NCBI GenBank assembly: GCA_044356745.1 | Contig: JBIKVP010000037.1 | Location: 1-18,926, forward strand | Length of the DNA: 18,926 nucleotides | Direction of reading: 5' to 3' | Origin: JBIKVP01 sp044356745 | GTDB lineage: Bacteria; Pseudomonadota; Alphaproteobacteria; Rhizobiales; Beijerinckiaceae | In this document: one piece after another, positions 1 to 7,143 of the stretch | How positions within the stretch are numbered: position 1 is the stretch's first letter | Layout of the letters: each line of letters opens with the position of its first letter | Notes under the pieces: generated by a model | Seen by the model: the letters and a program-made list of their open reading frames with translations, nothing else | The model's database searches: none | Told to the model about the DNA's origin: nothing | Position numbers and translations under genes: made by a program

Positions 1-59
1 TCGGTGCGGTGGCGTTTCAAAAGCTCCTGCCGTTGATCCGGTTCTAAAAGCGTACCCAT
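1..59 (-). CDS. IS630-family transposase, N-terminal 19 residues only
   Basis: Reading leftward from the ATG at 59-57, the frame encodes MGTLLEPDQRQELLKRHRT and runs off the window edge. The pattern of a QR, LL and HR spaced along an N-terminal helix resembles the start of IS630-family transposases as I remember them. The family call rests on this short segment plus the TA junction. The right-hand copy (18868-18926) encodes exactly the same 19 residues. All three nucleotide differences fall in third codon positions, so these are two diverged copies of a gene that was under protein-level selection. No good ribosome binding site is visible before the ATG, but it is the first start after an in-frame stop. 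Confidence 0.65.
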   Translation of the reverse strand, partial: MGTLLEPDQRQELLKRHRT

Positions 60-125
60 ACCAAATTGGAATCAAAACAACCTTAATAAAAAGATAACGC
101 CAACTCTTCACTCACGAGGGGTATA
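1..125 (-). mobile_element. IS630-like insertion sequence, one end (cut by window edge)
   Basis: This stretch is the reverse complement of 18802-18926 with only three mismatches, at positions 30, 36 and 39. The shared sequence stops at the TATA at 122-125, after which the two sites diverge. A boundary at a TA dinucleotide fits the TA target preference of IS630/Tc1-type elements. The element reads outward to the left and contains the start of a transposase gene (1-59). The AT-rich stretch at 60-121 is its 5' untranslated end. The rest of the element lies beyond the window. Confidence 0.8.
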
Positions 126-572
126 TTTGATGAAAATCGACGTTTTTCAAATGAAGTTGTTGCAGCTTATAACGAAATTGTTCCTATCATTGCCGAAAAA
201 TATGGCTTAGAGGCTCGTGAATTAGAGCGTTTGTGTGAAGGCTATCCACATACAAATGATGCTTGGCGCGAAAGCATTGAAGAACGTGCTGCAAATATAT
301 CACCTGAAGAACTTGATATTGTCATAGCATTACACGCTATGGGTGATTACGATGGTCATAGACACATCCACCAGCATATTGAAGACGATGAATTTACGAA
401 GAAAACTGCATTTGATAATCTTTTTGATGCAAAAGCGGCAATTAGTAATGCCCAACGTTATTTGGGGATTGTGCCATCAAACATTGAAAGTTTTAATGCG
501 GCAGCCCAAAGGCTGGAACAACAAATTATTGATGCGGCCAATGATGATATAAAATCGTCAAATTCTCAATGA
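126..572 (+). pseudogene. hypothetical protein gene, 5' end removed by the IS insertion
   Basis: An open frame runs from the IS junction to TGA at 570-572 (about 148 codons). The first in-frame start-like codon is the TTG at 231, but the translation upstream of it looks coding (FDENRRFSNEVVAAYNEIV, then a helix rich in Glu and Arg). The natural start was therefore probably lost to the IS. The product is acidic and largely helical by composition, with a His-rich stretch (GDYDGHRHIHQH) near the middle; I recognise no family. Sampled lines give about 38% GC, lower than the TCA genes. In the same frame, 582-638 would continue as FKAAEEAVRFASTAKRGQ after TGA codons at 570 and 579, so the C-terminus may also be decayed. 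It could still be expressed as a fusion reading out of the IS. Confidence 0.55.
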
Positions 573-713
573 AAAGTTTGATTTAAAGCCGCTGAAGAAG
601 CCGTGCGTTTTGCATCAACAGCAAAACGTGGGCAGTGATAATCTCTCCTTTCCTAACGCTTCATCAACCATACGCTGTCACTGATAAGGTATGGGCAACG
701 TTGAAGGGGTGAT

Positions 714-1952
714 ATGATGCGGATCAAAGCTTATGCAGCATTTTGGATTGCAACACTCAGTGTATCATTTATTGCAGGATGTTCATCCAGTGAGGGAACT
801 GCAACAACGGGAGCTGGATCGTTTTTAAGCGAGGCGTATGCGTCCTCTTCTAGTGGCTTTAGCAATTATATTGAAGGTTTACGGGCTGAAGCGCGCGCCC
901 GCGGTGTCTCGAATACAACATTTGATCAGGCTTTCAAGGGTGTAACGGTTGATCCGTCTGTGGTTGCACTCACAAAGCGGCAAAGTGAATTTGTTCAGCC
1001 TATCTGGACATATGTTAATAATGCGGCATCTGCGATCCGTATTGAAGCAGGTCGCATTAAAGCAGGACAATGGCAGCAAACGCTTGCTAAACTTGAACAA
1101 ACGTACGGCGTACCACGTGCAATTATTCTTGGCGTATGGGGTATGGAAACAAATTATGGCAGCGGCATGGGCGATAAATATGTCGTTCGTTCCCTCGCTT
1201 CGCTTGCTCATACGGGCTATCGTGGCGACTTTTTCCGCAATGAGTTAATCACGGCGCTTGCGATCCTAGAACAAGATCACATTGAGCGCGATAAAATGCG
1301 CGGATCATGGGCAGGAGCTATGGGGCATACGCAGTTTATGCCAACAAGCTTTATGCAATACGCGGTCGATGCTGATGGTGATGCTAAACGCGATATCTGG
1401 AATTCGGTGCCTGATGCGTTGGCCTCAACAGCCAATTATCTTAAGCAAAAAGGCTGGCAGAGTGGCTTGCCGTGGGGTATGGAAGTCGCAATTCCTGAAG
1501 GCTATCGCTATACACTTTTGCAAGGATCATTCAGCCAATTTGCCGCACAAGGTATGAAAAAAGCAGGGGGTGGAGCTCTGCCCAGTTCAGGTGAAGCACG
1601 CTTATTTTTTCCAGCCGGACACAAAGGCCCCGCGTTTTTGCTGACCAAAAATTTTGATGTGATTAAAGAGTATAACATGTCCGACGCTTACGCGATGGGC
1701 GTGGCTCACTTAGGCGATCGCATTGTCGGAGGAGGGGCGTTTGTTAAACGGTGGCCACTGCATCAACCACTTCTCACCAAAGATCAAACGGTGGACTTGC
1801 AACAGCGACTGATGAAGCTTGGCCATGACGTCGGCAAACCTGATGGAAAAATAGGCACTAAAACCCGTGAGGCGGTGAGAGCCGTGCAAATTCAAAATAA
1901 AATGATACCGGATGGCTTTCCGACACCTGAATTGTTGATGAAGATGCGCTAA
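714..1952 (+). CDS. mltB: lytic murein transglycosylase, MltB family, lipoprotein with peptidoglycan-binding domain
   Basis: This enzyme is predicted to cleave the MurNAc-GlcNAc bond of peptidoglycan, leaving 1,6-anhydro ends, from the periplasmic face of a membrane. The N-terminus is a lipoprotein signal ending in IAGC (residues 20-23), so Cys23 should be lipidated. The SLT_2 catalytic domain follows, with GVWGMETNYGSG at residues 140-151 and Glu145 as the expected catalytic acid. The motif AGAMGHTQFMPTSF lies further on. The C-terminal 55 or so residues (from about VDLQQRLMKLG) form a PG_binding_1 domain. The 412-residue length is normal for alphaproteobacterial members. ATG codons at 714 and 717 are both possible; AAGGGGTGAT just upstream (703-712) is the ribosome binding region. 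It begins the plus-strand cluster after a 76-bp gap. Confidence 0.93.
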   Translation: MMRIKAYAAFWIATLSVSFIAGCSSSEGTATTGAGSFLSEAYASSSSGFSNYIEGLRAEARARGVSNTTFDQAFKGVTVDPSVVALTKRQSEFVQPIWTYVNNAASAIRIEAGRIKAGQWQQTLAKLEQTYGVPRAIILGVWGMETNYGSGMGDKYVVRSLASLAHTGYRGDFFRNELITALAILEQDHIERDKMRGSWAGAMGHTQFMPTSFMQYAVDADGDAKRDIWNSVPDALASTANYLKQKGWQSGLPWGMEVAIPEGYRYTLLQGSFSQFAAQGMKKAGGGALPSSGEARLFFPAGHKGPAFLLTKNFDVIKEYNMSDAYAMGVAHLGDRIVGGGAFVKRWPLHQPLLTKDQTVDLQQRLMKLGHDVGKPDGKIGTKTREAVRAVQIQNKMIPDGFPTPELLMKMR

Positions 1953-2002
1953 ATGTTATTGTGCTGCTTGCGCGATATAGTGATACGGCATTATGCAAAA
2001 GA

Positions 2003-2884
2003 ATGACTATTTACGAACTCACGGCCATCGTTGTCAGCTTTAACAGTGCGCATGTGCTACAACGCTGTATTGAAGCGCTGCACGCTCAAGGGGCAAAGGT
2101 GATTGTCGTTGATAATGCAAGCGATGATGGCAGTGTTACGCTTGCAGAAAAGCTTGGTGCGCACGTTATTCGCAATACCCTCAATCAGGGTTATGGCCGT
2201 GCGAATAACCAGGGCATCCGTGCTGCCACAACGCCTTATGCGTTGATCGTTAATCCTGATCTGGTGATTGAAGATGGAGCACTGGCTGCCTTGATGGATG
2301 CTGCATCGCGTTATCCTGAAGCGGGAATAATCGCGCCTACAATTAAAGAACCTTCAGGGCGTATTTTCTTTCAACCACGCTCACTCCTTTCAAAGACACT
2401 TCACAATCCGCGTGGTGTTTTACATGTGCCTGATTTTGAAGCCTGCACGCCGTTCGTTTCAGGGGCGTGCCTTTTGATCAAACGCGATGTGTTTCTTGCC
2501 ATCGGTGGTTTTGATGAAAACATTTTTCTGTTTTATGAAGATGACGATCTATGTCGCCGCATGATGGATCATGGCTTTCATGTCATCTTTGTGCCCCAAG
2601 CGCGCGCGCTTCATTTACGCGGACAATCAAGCTCTCCCGCACGTGGGCGGGTTTATAAAAGCCGTTGGCATCAAGCGTGGTCGCGCGCTTATGTTTCAAG
2701 AAAATATAACATTAAATCAACATGTTGGAGAGATATTCTCATCAATTTTCCAAAGGTTTTTGCAAACAAAATCATCGCGCGTCACAGCGGTGTTGAGCGC
2801 TATGGTGGTACAGTTGCTGGTGCATGGGCTTTTTTAAGAGGACAAACAGCGCTTGAAAAAGAGGGGCTTGAAACGGAGAGATGA
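2003..2884 (+). CDS. family 2 glycosyltransferase
   Basis: A GT-A fold glycosyltransferase expected to move a sugar from a nucleotide-sugar donor to a glycan or lipid acceptor on the cytoplasmic face of the membrane. Visible GT2 marks are the N-terminal strand TAIVVSFNS (residues 7-15), VVDNASDDGS (35-44), the DXD-like VNPDL (83-87), and the acidic FYEDDDLCRRM in the acceptor-side half. The layout resembles rhamnosyltransferase-like GT2 proteins such as WbbL. I chose the ATG at 2003 rather than the GTG at 1961 because the GT2 fold normally begins within the first ten residues and the 14 extra residues are not family-like. The gene starts 50 bp after mltB and precedes an acetyltransferase, suggesting cell-surface glycan assembly. 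Donor and acceptor cannot be read from sequence. Confidence 0.85.
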   Translation: MTIYELTAIVVSFNSAHVLQRCIEALHAQGAKVIVVDNASDDGSVTLAEKLGAHVIRNTLNQGYGRANNQGIRAATTPYALIVNPDLVIEDGALAALMDAASRYPEAGIIAPTIKEPSGRIFFQPRSLLSKTLHNPRGVLHVPDFEACTPFVSGACLLIKRDVFLAIGGFDENIFLFYEDDDLCRRMMDHGFHVIFVPQARALHLRGQSSSPARGRVYKSRWHQAWSRAYVSRKYNIKSTCWRDILINFPKVFANKIIARHSGVERYGGTVAGAWAFLRGQTALEKEGLETER

Positions 2885-2908
2885 CACGTATCATTTGGTG
2901 CGTTAAAG

Positions 2909-3595
2909 ATGCTCAACTTTTTTGAATCACCTCTTATGCTCAAATCTCTCTTACAACGCTTCAACAACCCGCATCACTTTACGCATCTGTACCATGCGCA
3001 AGAGATGAAAAAATATGGGTGGGAGATTGGCGCTTATTCTTATGGTCGTTTGAAAGTGCGGCAATGGGTTCAAAGGGAGTATGGGGTTCAAAGGGAATAT
3101 GGGGTTCAAAAAGGGCAAGGGCAGCGGGCGCGGCTTAAAGTGGGCTCGTTCTGCTCATTTGCGAATGGAATCACCGTTTTTTTAGGTGGAAATCATCGCA
3201 CCGATTGGGTGAGTACCTATCCGTTTTCAGATTTATCAACGCTTTGGCCCACCCTTCAAGATCACCCCTCGACGGTGTGCAGCAAAGGCGATGTCGTGAT
3301 TGGCTCAGATGTCTGGATTGGGGCGGGGGCGACAATTCTCTCTGGCGTAACGATTGGTCATGGGGCGGTGATTGGTGCTCAGGCTGTTGTGACAAAAGAT
3401 GTGCCGCCCTATACGGTTGCAATGGGAAATCCCGCACGCGTAATGAAACAACGCTTTTCTGATGATGTGATTGAGCAGCTTCTTGATGTGGCATGGTGGG
3501 ATCTTCCAAGAGATAAAATTGCACAACTTGCACCATTTTTGTTGAGCAATCATGTGATTGGCTTGATCACAAAAGCGCGGGATTTGCGCGAGTGA
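2909..3595 (+). CDS. CatB-like hexapeptide-repeat acetyltransferase
   Basis: A left-handed beta-helix O-acetyltransferase of the CatB/xenobiotic type, expected to use acetyl-CoA. The hexapeptide repeats are clear in the second half (DVVIGSDVWIGAGATIL and following). GGNHRTDW contains His96, which corresponds by family position to the catalytic His. The tail GNPARVMKQRF is typical of the family. Between the GAYSYGR segment and LKVGSFCSFA sits an unusual in-frame tandem repeat (residues 54-71), described separately. The 228-residue length is slightly above the usual 200-220. Together with the preceding glycosyltransferase it probably acetylates a surface saccharide; the name does not imply drug resistance. 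The stop overlaps the GTG of the next gene by 4 bp, which suggests translational coupling. The first ATG (2909) is taken as start; the ATG at 2936 is also possible. Confidence 0.85.
   Translation: MLNFFESPLMLKSLLQRFNNPHHFTHLYHAQEMKKYGWEIGAYSYGRLKVRQWVQREYGVQREYGVQKGQGQRARLKVGSFCSFANGITVFLGGNHRTDWVSTYPFSDLSTLWPTLQDHPSTVCSKGDVVIGSDVWIGAGATILSGVTIGHGAVIGAQAVVTKDVPPYTVAMGNPARVMKQRFSDDVIEQLLDVAWWDLPRDKIAQLAPFLLSNHVIGLITKARDLRE
3068..3121 (+). repeat. in-frame 18-bp tandem repeat, about three units
   Basis: Units begin at 3068, 3086 and 3104. The first two differ at one base and encode VQREYG twice; the third is degenerate (VQKGQG). The unit is a multiple of three, so the acetyltransferase frame is kept. 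The repeat lies in a loop before the beta-helix core, where length change is likely tolerated. Confidence 0.9.
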
Positions 3596-4305
3596 GTGAG
3601 GCGGTGTGCACGATTCGTTTTGATAACGTGACGCTGCAACGGGGTGAGCGGTCTGTGTTCGAAGGCTTATCTTTGACGCTGAAGGAGCGCCGCGTTGGGC
3701 TAGTTGGTGATAATGGTTCTGGCAAAAGCTCACTTTTGCGTTTGATCAACGGGTTACTTGTTCCGGATGCTGGTAGCGTGATTGTGGAAGGCCTTGATAC
3801 AAAAGCGCATCGGAAAGATATGCCCGCACATGTTGGCTTTGTATTTCAAAATCCTGATCATCAAATTCTGTTTCCCACGGTCGAAGAGGAGCTGGCCTTT
3901 GCCTTGCTTGAACAAGGTATGAGCACAGATGATGCCAAGCGCTGTGTTCAACAAACGCTGCAAGAGAATGGATGTCATGATTGGGCAATGCGTTCAGTTC
4001 ATGAATTATCTGAGGGGCAAAAGCAGCGCGTGTGTTTGATGGCTGTTCTCATCAGCACACCTCGCATTTTGTTGCTTGATGAACCTTTTTCGAGTCTTGA
4101 TTTGAAGACGTGTCATGCACAGGCGAAGCGCTTAAAAGATCTGCCGCAGACCATGATCATGGCCAGCCATCATCTTGAATTTTTGAGCGATTTTGAACGC
4201 ATCCTCTGGCTTGATCAGGGTAAAATCAAAGAAGATGGTGCACCTGATGAGGTGTTGAAAGCTTATAGAAAAGCCTGTGAAGGGTGCGCTGATGCTCACC
4301 TCTGA
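3592..4305 (+). CDS. bioM: ECF-type ABC transporter ATPase (BioM/CbiO family)
   Basis: The cytoplasmic ATPase of an energy-coupling-factor importer. Visible motifs are Walker A GDNGSGKS (39-46), Q-loop Gln86 in FVFQNPDHQILF, signature LSEGQKQR (139-146), Walker B ILLLDEP (159-165), D-loop SSLD (167-170) and switch His193 in ASHHLEF. The FQNPDHQ element is characteristic of EcfA/CbiO proteins. The signature has Glu where LSGGQ normally has its first Gly. The 237-residue length and a single ATPase followed by a T-component match the BioMN arrangement of rhizobial biotin uptake. No BioY or other substrate-binding gene is in the window, so biotin is an inference and cobalt or another vitamin is possible. 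It starts at GTG overlapping the previous stop by 4 bp. Confidence 0.85.
   Translation: MSEAVCTIRFDNVTLQRGERSVFEGLSLTLKERRVGLVGDNGSGKSSLLRLINGLLVPDAGSVIVEGLDTKAHRKDMPAHVGFVFQNPDHQILFPTVEEELAFALLEQGMSTDDAKRCVQQTLQENGCHDWAMRSVHELSEGQKQRVCLMAVLISTPRILLLDEPFSSLDLKTCHAQAKRLKDLPQTMIMASHHLEFLSDFERILWLDQGKIKEDGAPDEVLKAYRKACEGCADAHL
4279..4284 (+). promoter_or_regulatory. ribosome binding site that decides the bioN start
   Basis: GAAGGG sits 7 bases before the ATG at 4292 and inside the end of bioM. It favours ATG 4292 over the upstream in-frame GTG at 4277. Confidence 0.6.
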
Positions 4306-4906
4306 AACGTTGCATAAACATACTTATCTGCATCGTATTCCCGCTGGTTTTAAGCTTCTTGCGCTTGCGTTGGGAAGTGTGGTGCTCATGTATTTGCCGC
4401 TTACAGCTTTGATGGCAGCGTGCGCTATTCTCATCATAATCGCTTTGAGTTTGGGTCAAAATGCCTTGCTCAAACTCTTGCGATTTCTTAGAGCATTCTG
4501 GCTGATTTTCGCCCTTATTTTGGCTTTGCAAATCGTTGTCGGTGCATGGTTTGAAGGTCTTGTGACGATTGTGCGCTTGCTCACCATGCTAGCGCTTGCG
4601 CACCTTGTGACGCTAACAACGCCAATGCAAGCGATGATGGGCGCACTCATGCCACTTTTTCAGCCGTTAGAGCGTTTTGGTTTCCGCTCCAAAAGGCTTG
4701 CGATCATGGTGACATTGACGATCCGTTTTATTCCTTTATTGGTTGAATTGTGGACAATACGCAGTGAGGCGTGGCGGGCGCGTTCTACACGGCGCGTACC
4801 GCTCAGACTTGTGGCGCTTCTTGTCAGTGATGCGCTGCGCTTGGGAGATCATATTGCCGAAGCTTTAGAGGCGCGCGGTTTTGAAGCCCATAACAGGATA
4901 AAATGA
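4292..4906 (+). CDS. bioN: ECF transporter transmembrane T-component (BioN/CbiQ family)
   Basis: The integral membrane coupling protein that links an EcfA-type ATPase to a substrate-capturing S-component. Several hydrophobic segments are visible in its first 120 residues (around GFKLLALALGSVVLMYL, LMAACAILIIIALSL, FWLIFALILALQIVV, and the segment before TTPMQ). The C-terminal cytoplasmic part carries two coupling-helix motifs of the Ala-Arg type, EAWRARS and EALEARGFE, which in this family dock into the ATPase. The 204-residue length fits BioN better than the larger CbiQ proteins. The start overlaps the end of bioM by 14 bp, so the two are surely co-translated. As with bioM, the transported vitamin or metal cannot be fixed because the S-component is absent from the window. 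Confidence 0.85.
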   Translation: MLTSETLHKHTYLHRIPAGFKLLALALGSVVLMYLPLTALMAACAILIIIALSLGQNALLKLLRFLRAFWLIFALILALQIVVGAWFEGLVTIVRLLTMLALAHLVTLTTPMQAMMGALMPLFQPLERFGFRSKRLAIMVTLTIRFIPLLVELWTIRSEAWRARSTRRVPLRLVALLVSDALRLGDHIAEALEARGFEAHNRIK

Positions 4907-4907
4907 G

Positions 4908-5696
4908 ATGCGTATTTTAATCACCAATGATGACGGTATTCATGCCGTTGGCCTTAAAGTGCTCGAAGATATTGCGCTCCAGCTCTCTGACGATGTGTTT
5001 GTGATTGCGCCGGAAACGGATCAAAGCGGTGTGTCCCATTCTCTCACACTCAATGACCCTTTGCGCTTGAGACACATTTCACCGCGACATTTTGCTGTGA
5101 AGGGTACACCCACCGATTGCGTTGTGATGGCGGTGCGACATGTGATGAAGGATCATTTGCCTGATCTGATTTTATCGGGTGTCAATCGCGGCCAAAATGC
5201 CGCTGAAGATGTTACGTATTCCGGTACGATAGCCGCCGCGATGGAAGCAACGATTTTAGGCATTCCCGCAATTGCGCTCTCACAAGCCTATGGTCATGGT
5301 GCACGTGACGCAGTTCCATGGGAATGCGCAGCGCATCATGGTGTGAATGTCATTAAACAAGTGCTTGAAGCGGGCATTGATAAAGGCACGCTTGTGAATA
5401 TCAATTTCCCCGCTTGTCATCCCCGAGAAGTAAAGGGTGTTGCGGTGTGTTCACAAGGCCGGCGTGATCAAGAATGGTATCGGCTTGATGAGCGACGCGA
5501 TGGACGCGACAATCCGTATTTTTGGGTTGCATTTACGCGTGATCCGTTCACACTTCATGCTGGGACGGATCTGGCAGCGCTTGCTGATCAACGCATTGCT
5601 ATAACGCCCTTACGCCTTGATTTGACTGATAACCCAACACTGACCCGTTATGCCGCCTTCTTTGATCATTCGCTTGATAACAGGATGTCTTCGTGA
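4908..5696 (+). CDS. surE: 5'/3'-nucleotidase SurE
   Basis: A metal-dependent phosphatase acting on nucleoside monophosphates, and in some bacteria on short polyphosphate, in the cytoplasm. The N-terminus MRILITNDDG contains the metal ligands Asp8 and Asp9. APETDQSGVS supplies Ser40, GTPTDCV (67-73) is a family signature, and SGVNRGQN (90-97) supplies Asn93. The 262-residue length is standard. The ATG lies one base after the bioN stop with AGGA upstream, so it belongs to the same transcription unit. It is followed, with a 4-bp overlap, by pcm. The surE-pcm pair is widespread in proteobacteria and linked to stationary-phase survival. Confidence 0.97.
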   Translation: MRILITNDDGIHAVGLKVLEDIALQLSDDVFVIAPETDQSGVSHSLTLNDPLRLRHISPRHFAVKGTPTDCVVMAVRHVMKDHLPDLILSGVNRGQNAAEDVTYSGTIAAAMEATILGIPAIALSQAYGHGARDAVPWECAAHHGVNVIKQVLEAGIDKGTLVNINFPACHPREVKGVAVCSQGRRDQEWYRLDERRDGRDNPYFWVAFTRDPFTLHAGTDLAALADQRIAITPLRLDLTDNPTLTRYAAFFDHSLDNRMSS

Positions 5697-6403
5697 AGCT
5701 TCTGGCCGCTGATCTTGATGCGCATCAGCCCCTTATATTGGAGGATGATTTTGACGCGCCGTCACGCGAGGATGAGCAAACTGTCGCATTTTTATTGAGT
5801 TTGCGCGGTAAGGGCATTCGCGACAAAGAATTATTGCGTGCATTTGAAACCGTTCCCCGCAACTTATTTGTTGAGTCACGCTATGGCGATCTGGCGCGTA
5901 GTAATATTGCTTTGCCGATTCCGTGTGGCCAAACAACGCTTGCACCCACTGTTGTGGCGCGTTTAATCAGCGCCCTCAATGTTAAGCGCCATCATATTGT
6001 ACTCGAAATTGGAACAGGCTCAGGATATGTGACGGCACTGCTTGCACGCTTATCACAAATGGTGATCAGTTTTGAGCGCTTTCACACGCTGGCACTGGGG
6101 GCAGCGCAACGTTTGCCGCAACTGGGTATCAGCAACGTTGAGCTTTATCACGCCGATGGATTAGAAGCGGGTCACGATATTGAAGCGGTGGATCGTATTA
6201 TTCTCATGGGATCAGTAGATGATCTACCAGAAAATCTGCTTTTAGCACTCAAACCTGAGGGACGGCTTGTCGCTGTGGTTGAACAGGAGGGGGAAAGACG
6301 TTTGTCCATCGTCACCCGTCATGAAAGCGGTGAATTTAGCTTGCAACAAGACGAAACAATCAATCTGTCACGATTGATTAATGGTGTCGCACTGGCACTT
6401 TAA
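5693..6403 (+). CDS. pcm: protein-L-isoaspartate O-methyltransferase
   Basis: This enzyme uses S-adenosylmethionine to methylate isoaspartyl residues formed by ageing of Asn and Asp in proteins, starting their repair. SAM-binding motif I is VLEIGTGSGYV (103-113). The preceding segment LPIPCGQTTLAPTVVA (74-89) matches the family's substrate-side loop, and FVESRYGDLARSN fits the conserved N-terminal helix region. The 236-residue length includes an N-terminal extension of about 30 residues relative to the core enzyme. The GTG start overlaps the surE stop by 4 bp (GTGA). Its stop is only 5 bp from the stop of the convergent yqgE, leaving no room for a conventional terminator. Confidence 0.93.
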   Translation: MKLLAADLDAHQPLILEDDFDAPSREDEQTVAFLLSLRGKGIRDKELLRAFETVPRNLFVESRYGDLARSNIALPIPCGQTTLAPTVVARLISALNVKRHHIVLEIGTGSGYVTALLARLSQMVISFERFHTLALGAAQRLPQLGISNVELYHADGLEAGHDIEAVDRIILMGSVDDLPENLLLALKPEGRLVAVVEQEGERRLSIVTRHESGEFSLQQDETINLSRLINGVALAL

Positions 6404-6408
6404 TGTAA

Positions 6409-7023
6409 TTATGCGTGTCCTGCGAACGATGAAAGCATTGCGGGGTCGATGCCAAGCTTGCGCAAAGCGCGCTCATATTTGGTTTCAAGTGCCATATCAA
6501 AGACGAGTTGTGGATCGCCTTCGCATGTTAGCCAGCCATTGTGAAGAATCTCTTCTTCGAGTTGACCAGCGCCCCAGCCTGTATAACCTAAAGCAAACAA
6601 TGCTTTATGTGGGCCTTGCCCATCAGCAATAGCCCTAAGAATATCGAGCGTTACGCTCATGCATACACCATCTGCGATCGCTAACGTTGTGCCGTCCGTT
6701 TGATAATCGGGGGTATGAAGAACAAAGCCACGACCGCTCTCAACAGGCCCCCCTTTAAGAACGTGAATATCCTCGGCGCGGGAGGGAAGCCTAATAGCTT
6801 CCCGTTCATTGATGACATCAAGCTGCACGAGAAGCTGCGCAAAACGCGCTTCAGGCTCTGGCTTGTTAATGACAATGCCCATCGCACCATCATTTGAATG
6901 TGCACAGACATAAATCAAGGAGCGCTGAAAGCGGTCATCGCTCATCCCAGGCATGGCAATCAGAAATTGACCATCCAGATAAGGTGTTTTTTTCAACAGC
7001 GGTTGTTTAAATTCGATGCCCAT
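6409..7023 (-). CDS. yqgE: YqgE/AlgH family protein (UPF0301)
   Basis: A small cytoplasmic protein of a conserved family whose biochemical role is not established. Family marks are the N-terminal GQFLIAMPGMSDDRFQRSLI, GAMGIVINKP, LKGGPVESGRGFVLH and the C-terminal GYTGWGAGQLEEEI. I chose the ATG at 7023, giving 204 residues as is usual for the family. The longer frame from a TTG at 7059 adds 12 residues that do not look conserved. GGGA lies shortly before the chosen ATG. The gene stands alone on the minus strand, convergent with pcm and about 110 bp downstream of the DUF2336 gene. Confidence 0.92.
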   Translation of the reverse strand: MGIEFKQPLLKKTPYLDGQFLIAMPGMSDDRFQRSLIYVCAHSNDGAMGIVINKPEPEARFAQLLVQLDVINEREAIRLPSRAEDIHVLKGGPVESGRGFVLHTPDYQTDGTTLAIADGVCMSVTLDILRAIADGQGPHKALFALGYTGWGAGQLEEEILHNGWLTCEGDPQLVFDMALETKYERALRKLGIDPAMLSSFAGHA

Positions 7024-7114
7024 TATCCCAATCGTACACGCAAAAAACGTTTTCGCCAAGTAAGGTAAACTTACGTCAGCTCAGTGAATGATGCTTTATA
7101 CATGGGGAGAATGT

Positions 7115-7143
7115 GTTGCGTTTCAAGTTTGGTGTTACGCAAC
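7115..7143 (-). terminator. possible terminator dyad at the end of the DUF2336 gene
   Basis: GTTGCGT (7115-7121) and ACGCAAC (7137-7143) are exact inverted repeats separated by 15 bases and overlapping the DUF2336 stop codon. No clear U-tract follows on the minus strand, so a rho-independent terminator is only possible. Confidence 0.3.

Noticed and set aside
3068..3121. Short tandem repeats as a CRISPR-like array
   Set aside because: The units are contiguous with no spacers, are 18 bp, and keep the acetyltransferase reading frame.
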